Source: Chrysomallon squamiferum (taxonomy: Eukaryota; Mollusca; Gastropoda; Neomphalida; Peltospiridae). Taken from it: a stretch of DNA of 64,000 bases. The translations under genes and the position numbers were made by a program. The stretch lies in assembly GCA_012295275.1 (NCBI GenBank), contig CM022676.1, positions 141,100 through 205,099 on the forward strand, given 5' to 3'. Below, piece by piece: positions 52,594 through 64,000 of the stretch (positions within the stretch are counted from its first letter, which is position 1; every line of letters begins with the position of its first letter). A model generated the notes under the pieces. That model did not search any database. It had not been told where the DNA came from and worked only from the letters and a program-made list of their open reading frames with translations.

Positions 52594-52850
52594 TAATTGT
52601 AATATAGTTTTTCATTATTTATTTGTTCAAATCACGTTTTTTATCTGTCTGCTATTAAACACTTTAATTATTAATTCTTTGATATTTGTATCCTGATTTC
52701 CGGTGTTTATATGAATGTCTCTTTTTTATGTGACTTAATAGAATTGGAGTTATGTGTAACTACTCGTATAATAAAGCACTATGTGTATTTTGATTTGTTT
52801 GATCATTTCTGAGAAATAATAAAAAACTGCAAATGTTACTAATTATAGAG
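52594..52850. repeat. Duplicated non-coding block Y, copy 2
   Basis: The partner of 49025-49290. Here an AT/AC tract (about 52878-52906) follows instead of block Z. Confidence 0.8.
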
Positions 52851-52975
52851 TTTATGGGGATCTTTTACGTGAGATTTGTTATATATATACACACACACAC
52901 ATATATCTATAAAGTAATCTGATTAAAATTGTGAATCACGATTTACACAGTATGAACCAGAACGAATTGACTGAA

Positions 52976-54182
52976 ATTGACTGATTAATAATGTATACGT
53001 TTAAAAGATTTAATTAAGTGATTTTTCTTCTTCTTCTTCTTCTTTTTTTTTCTTTGTTATTGTTGTTTTGTGGAATGATAATACACTAGAAATTTAGTAA
53101 ATGACGACAAAGTAGCACATTTGAATAAAGCAGGTATTTTAATTTTAAATACACAAGTTCAGTACATGATAATATCAGTTCTGATTAGCTATATATGTGA
53201 AAGAAGAAGATATTATGACAAGTTCAGCAAATGATGATATCAATTTACACAATGTTATACACAGAACATTACATAATTTAATGTTAAATCTACTTACAGC
53301 ATCAGATACTACATATTTATTTTTAAACAGAACATTGCAAGTTAACAAGTGATTTATGTTTAACACAGAACTTGCAATATTCTGTTTAAACCTAAACTGT
53401 GCGGTACTTCACGTTACAAGGAGATTTAGCATTAAATTATGCTGTGTTCGTTATGATAAGTAGATTTACAATTGAATTATGCATATGTGTCTATATTAAT
53501 TAGAGATGAGACTTTAGAGCTTTTTATTGATTATTTACAAATACTTTATTTCTTCATATAGTTCGTTATAATTATTTATTTATTTGTTTATTATTTTAAT
53601 TTTTTTACTGAATTTAATTTATTTGATTTCATTATAATCTCATTACTGTATTTTACTTTAATTTAATATCATTTTTGTTTTCCATTTCGAACAGACATTA
53701 CTGTACTGAAAAAGAATTAAATATAGAAATATTTTTGTAGAAATAAAAAGCCTACAGAAATATCTCTATTCCTTTGGTGTCGTTACTGTTACTTTGTTAC
53801 GGTATACAACTGGTGGAATTTACGAAGGAAGATAAATTAAGTGATAAGAGGTTCATTTTCTCAGACGGAAAAATAATTCACATGTGTAAGTAGTTATTTA
53901 ATACATCAGTCTTATTTAATCGTATGACTTCATCTGTGTATCCTTATTATAGGTCTTTACCAAACATCGTGGCAAAAACAAAATACTTACTGAATAAAAA
54001 AAAACCTATGTTAATGTAAGCCGTTGAGGAGTAATCAAAATGAATATATTGTGATTATTATTATTATTATTATCATCATCATCATCATCATCATCAACAT
54101 CAACATGATTATAAAATAATTATGATTTAATATTTTCCATTTGTTTTTTCTATGTTCTATTTTTATTTATTTCTTGCTTTAG
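52976..54182. other. Upstream region of the Ig gene
   Basis: Mostly A/T-rich. Short imperfect duplications of ACAAGTTCAGYAMATGAT lie at about 53155-53240. A possible untranslated exon ends at a strong donor (CACATGT before GTAAGT) near 53887, which could pair with the acceptor CTTGCTTTAG at 54173-54182. An ATC run lies at about 54074-54100. Promoter elements were not identified. Confidence 0.35.
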
Positions 54183-54205
54183 GAAAATTGGTGAAATTCA
54201 GGAAA

Positions 54206-59359
<5,154 letters not shown>

Positions 59360-59992
59360 TCAGAGTAAGAAGTATTTTTAATTATGCTGTGGAAATATAA
59401 GTGTTCCGTTCTAGTATATACTAACAGTTAATTCCAAGATAACAAATTAAAGGCAATGTACAATGGTTATTATACATATATATTTCTGTGCGTGTTTTAC
59501 AGGAAATATGCATAACTACTGATTATTTCTGAAAATATATGTAATGTTTGAAATGAAAGTTGGTGTTGATCCGTGGGAAACCAAGGCAATTCAGAGCGAA
59601 GGTTCGTAGAAAGAGAAAATTTTGACTTTGAAGACAAAAATTCTGTTTACTGTTGGACTTAAATGTATTTAGTTTGCGAAATATTCCAGTCTTCGCAGCA
59701 GAATAAAGTCTTCTGCTGCTCGCTCTGGTTCCAGAAATTCGCCACTGATTGGAACCTGTTGATGAACTTCTTGTTGCCATTGCATTGCTAGTTTCTTGGG
59801 TGAATGAAACATTACACATACTTTCATGAACTTTCAGGTATTATACATATTCCCTGTACAACAAGCACACATACAAACATACACATATACCTACGTAAAT
59901 ACCTACATGCACACAACAAACTGTATTTCACCGATAATAACATGATCTTCAGATAATCAGGTGCGATCCAATGATTTATTATTACTCTTACA
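59360..59992. other. 3' flank / probable 3' UTR of the Ig gene
   Basis: No AATAAA occurs in the first 300 bases; the first one seen is at about 59702 (CAGAATAAAGTC). A 98-codon minus-strand frame (59523-59819) overlaps this stretch and is not recognised as a gene. Confidence 0.45.
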
Positions 59993-60919
<927 letters not shown>

Positions 60920-63900
60920 CATCTCACATAAGGGAGGCCACTCTAAATATACCAGTGAACACATCTCACATAGGGGAGGTGACTCTAAATACCAGTGAAC
61001 ACATCTCACATAAGGGAGGCAACTCTAAGTATACCAGTGAACACATCTCACATAGGGGAGGCGACTCTAAATACCAGTGAACACCTCTCACATAGGGAAA
61101 GTAACTCTAAATATAGAAGTGAACACTTTTCGCATAAGGCAGGCGATTCTAAATATATCAGTGAACATATTTCGCATAAGCTTTTATTTATTTATTTTTT
61201 CTTCAGTCAGTCAGTATTCTCTGTTTTCTTTCTCAGTAATCAAATGAATTTGGTACGGAAATACTTATCCTGATAACCAATGCAGTCCACATACAATTTT
61301 ATATTTTATTATCAATAAAATCTGAAAAGAATGCTGCGTTTAAATAGTACCACTCTTTGTTCTGTTTCCTTAGATTTTTCTTTTCTTTTCTTATTCATTT
61401 TTGTTCATTCTTTAAGCTGTTTCAATACTTTCTTTCTTTCTTTCTTTCCTTCTTTCTTTTCTATCTTTCTTTCTTTCTTTTCTTTCTCTCTTTTCCATCT
61501 TTTATTTCCTATCTTTCATTCCATCCTTCCTTCTTTTTTCTACGTGTTACCATTTCTTTATTATTTATTTATGAAATACTTTAATCAGTTTAAACACTCT
61601 GCTCTCACTGATTATTTAGTCTAGCTTTTGTATTCGAGTTTTCTATCTTATTTTCTTAATACCAGTGAACACATCTCACATAAGGGAGGCCACTCTAAAT
61701 ATACCAGTGAACACATCTCACATAGGGGAGGTGACTCTAAATACCAGTGAACACATCTCACATAAGGGAGGCAACTCTATGTATACCAGTGAACACATCT
61801 CACATAGGGGAGGCCACTCTAAATACCAGTGAACACATCTCACATAAGGGAGGCAACTCTAAGTATACCAGTGAACACATCTCACATAGGGGAGGCGACT
61901 CTAAATACCAGTGAATACCTCTCACATAGGGAAAGTAACTCTAAATATAGAAGTGAACACTTTTCGCATAAGGCAGGCGATTCTAAATATATCAGTGAAC
62001 ATATTTCGCATAAGCTTTTATTTATTTATTTTTTTTTCAGTCAGTCAGTATTCTCTGTTTTCTTTCTCAGTAATCAAATGAATTTGGTACGGAAATACTT
62101 ATCCTGATAACCAATGCAGTCCACATACAATTTTATATTTTATTATCAATAAAATCTGAAAAGAATGCTGCGTTTAAATAGTACCACTCTTTGTTCTGTT
62201 TCCTTAGATTTTTCTTTTCTTTTCTTATTCATTTTTGTTCATTCTTTAAGCTGTTTCAATACTTTCTTTCTTTTTTCTTTCCTTTTCTTCTTTCTTTTCT
62301 ATCTTTCTTTCTTTCTTTTCTTTCTCTCTTTTCCATCTTTTATTTCCTATCTTTCATTCCATCCTTCCTTCTTTTTTCTACGTGTTACCATTTCTTTATT
62401 ATTTATTTATGAAATACTTTAATCTGTTTAAACACTCTGCTCTCACTGATTATTTAGTCTAGCTTTTGTATTCGAGTTTTCTATCTTATTTTCTTAATAC
62501 CAGTGAACACATCTCACATAAGGGAGGCCACTCTAAATATACCAGTGAACACATCTCACATAGGGGAGGTGACTCTAAATACCAGTGAACACATCTCACA
62601 TAAGGGAGGCAACTCTATGTATACCAGTGAACACATCTCACATAGGGGAGGCCACTCTAAATACCAGTGAACACATCTCACATAGGGGAGGCGACTCTAA
62701 ATACCAGTGAACACATCTCACATAGGGGAGGCGACTCTAAATACCAGTGAATACCTCTCACATAGGGAAAGTAACTCTAAATATAGAAGTGAACACTTTT
62801 CGCATAAGGCAGGCGATTCTAAATATATCAGTGAACATATTTCGCATAAGCTTTTATTTATTTATTTTTTCTTCAGTCAGTCAGTATTCTCTGTTTTCTT
62901 TCTCAGTAATCAAATGAATTTGGTACGGAAATACTTATCCTGATAACCAATGCAGTCCACATACAATTTTATATTTTATTATCAATAAAATCTGAAAAGA
63001 ATGCTGCGTTTAAATAGTACCACTCTTTGTTCTGTTTCCTTAGATTTTTCTTTTCTTTTCTTATTCATTTTTGTTCATTCTTTAAGCTGTTTCAATACTT
63101 TCTTTCTTTCTTTCTTTCTTCTTTCTTTCTTTTTTCTTTCTTTCTTTTTTTCTTTTCTTTTTCTTTCTCTTTTTTCCATCTTTTTCTTTCCATCTTTTAT
63201 TTCCTATCTTTCATTCCATCCTTCCTTCTTTTTTCTACGTGTTACCATTTCTTTATTATTTATTTATGAAATACTTTAATCTGTTTAAACACTCTGCTCT
63301 CACTGATTATTTAGTCTAGCTTTTGTATTCGAGTTTTCTATCTTATTTTCTTAATACCAGTGAACACATCTCACATAAGGGAGGCCACTCTAAATATACC
63401 AGTGAACACATCTCACATAGGGGAGGTGACTCTAAATACCAGTGAACACATCTCACATAAGGGAGGCAACTCTATGTATACCAGTGAACACATCTCACAT
63501 AGGGGAGGCCACTCTAAATACCAGTGAACACATCTCACATAAGGGAGGCAACTCTAAGTATACCAGTGAACACATCTCACATAGGGGAGGCGACTCTAAA
63601 TACCAGTGAATACCTCTCACATAGGGAAAGTAACTCTAAATATAGAAGTGAACACTTTTCGCATAAGGCAGGCGATTCTAAATATATCAGTGAACATATT
63701 TCGCATAAGCTTTTATTTATTTATTTTTTCTTCAGTCAGTCAGTATTCTCTGTTTTCTTTCTCAGTAATCAAATGAATTTGGTACGGAAATACTTATCCT
63801 GATAACCAATGCAGTCCACATACAATTTTATATTTTATTATCAATAAAATCTGAAAAGAATGCTGCGTTTAAATAGTACCACTCTTTGTTCTGTTTCCTT

Positions 63901-64000
63901 AGATTTTTCTTTTCTTTTCTTATTCATTTTTGTTCATTCTTTAAGCTGTTTCAATACTTTCTTTCTTTCTTTCTTTCTTTCTTTTTTTCTTTTCTATCTT
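60920..64000. repeat. Macrosatellite (right array), continues past the window
   Basis: Same units as the left array with periods of about 835, 835 and 860 bases (GCTTTTATTTATTTATT at about 61180, 62015, 62850 and 63711). Short repeats of 40-42 bases number up to nine per unit, more than in the left array, and units here share variants such as TTTTCGCATAAGGCAGGCGA. Each array has therefore homogenised separately. Confidence 0.93.

Overview
The window is eukaryotic, animal, very A+T-rich and dominated by repeats. All recognisable genes are split into exons with GT..AG boundaries and encode metazoan extracellular modules (SRCR, FN3, Ig, thrombospondin type 1). Together with long TACA/ATT/GA/CT microsatellites and fragments of non-LTR retrotransposons, this suggests a lophotrochozoan, most likely a mollusc and perhaps a cephalopod. 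The species is inferred, not shown. Nothing bacterial or CRISPR-like is present.

Layout. (1) 1-5.9 kb: A/T-rich non-coding DNA, a 48-bp minisatellite (3.85-4.77 kb), diverged ~180-bp repeats, and one weak plus-strand exon candidate near 1 kb. (2) 5.9-10.0 kb, minus strand: exons of a mosaic receptor-like gene. Reading 5' to 3' on the minus strand there are two SRCR domains, each split into two exons with matching phases, then an Ig-like segment and the C-terminal half of an FN3 domain. Its 5' and 3' ends were not found. (3) 10.39-10.59 kb: a 200-base assembly gap. (4) 10.6-16.1 kb: a complex tandem array of exon-like blocks that encode a CxxC-containing peptide, mostly interrupted by stops. 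(5) 16.3-37.05 kb: a higher-order satellite made of ~101-bp units in blocks, separated by about 18 copies of a ~370-bp spacer, with one inverted segment near 35 kb. (6) 37.9-39.9 kb, plus strand: thrombospondin type 1 exons. Two are intact, one carries a one-base frameshift and one is a relic with a nonsense codon. (7) 39.9-43.8 kb: a ~31-bp tandem array starting at the 5' splice site of the last TSP1 exon and containing roughly fifty exact TGACGTCA (CRE-type) palindromes. (8) 43.8-47.5 kb: a duplicated block followed by a ~0.7-kb macrosatellite, ending inside the tail of a broken Ig exon. (9) 47.5-54 kb: unique DNA, duplicated non-coding blocks and a dead L1/Tx1-type LINE on the minus strand. 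(10) 54.2-59.4 kb, plus strand: the only gene that can be read end to end. It has four coding exons, all joined in phase 1, giving a 285-residue protein with a signal peptide, two Ig-like domains and a hydrophobic C-terminus typical of GPI anchoring. (11) 60-64 kb: a second copy of the duplicated block and macrosatellite, running off the window.

The genes look like cell-surface or secreted recognition and adhesion proteins. The SRCR/Ig/FN3 exons on the minus strand and the TSP1 exons on the plus strand face away from each other across about 27 kb of satellite. The Ig gene appears to have a broken paralogue at 47.5 kb. The satellites at 16-37, 45-47.5 and 61-64 kb share one short core (GTGAACACATCTCAC followed by AAGGGAG), so one element seems to have seeded three different repeat architectures.
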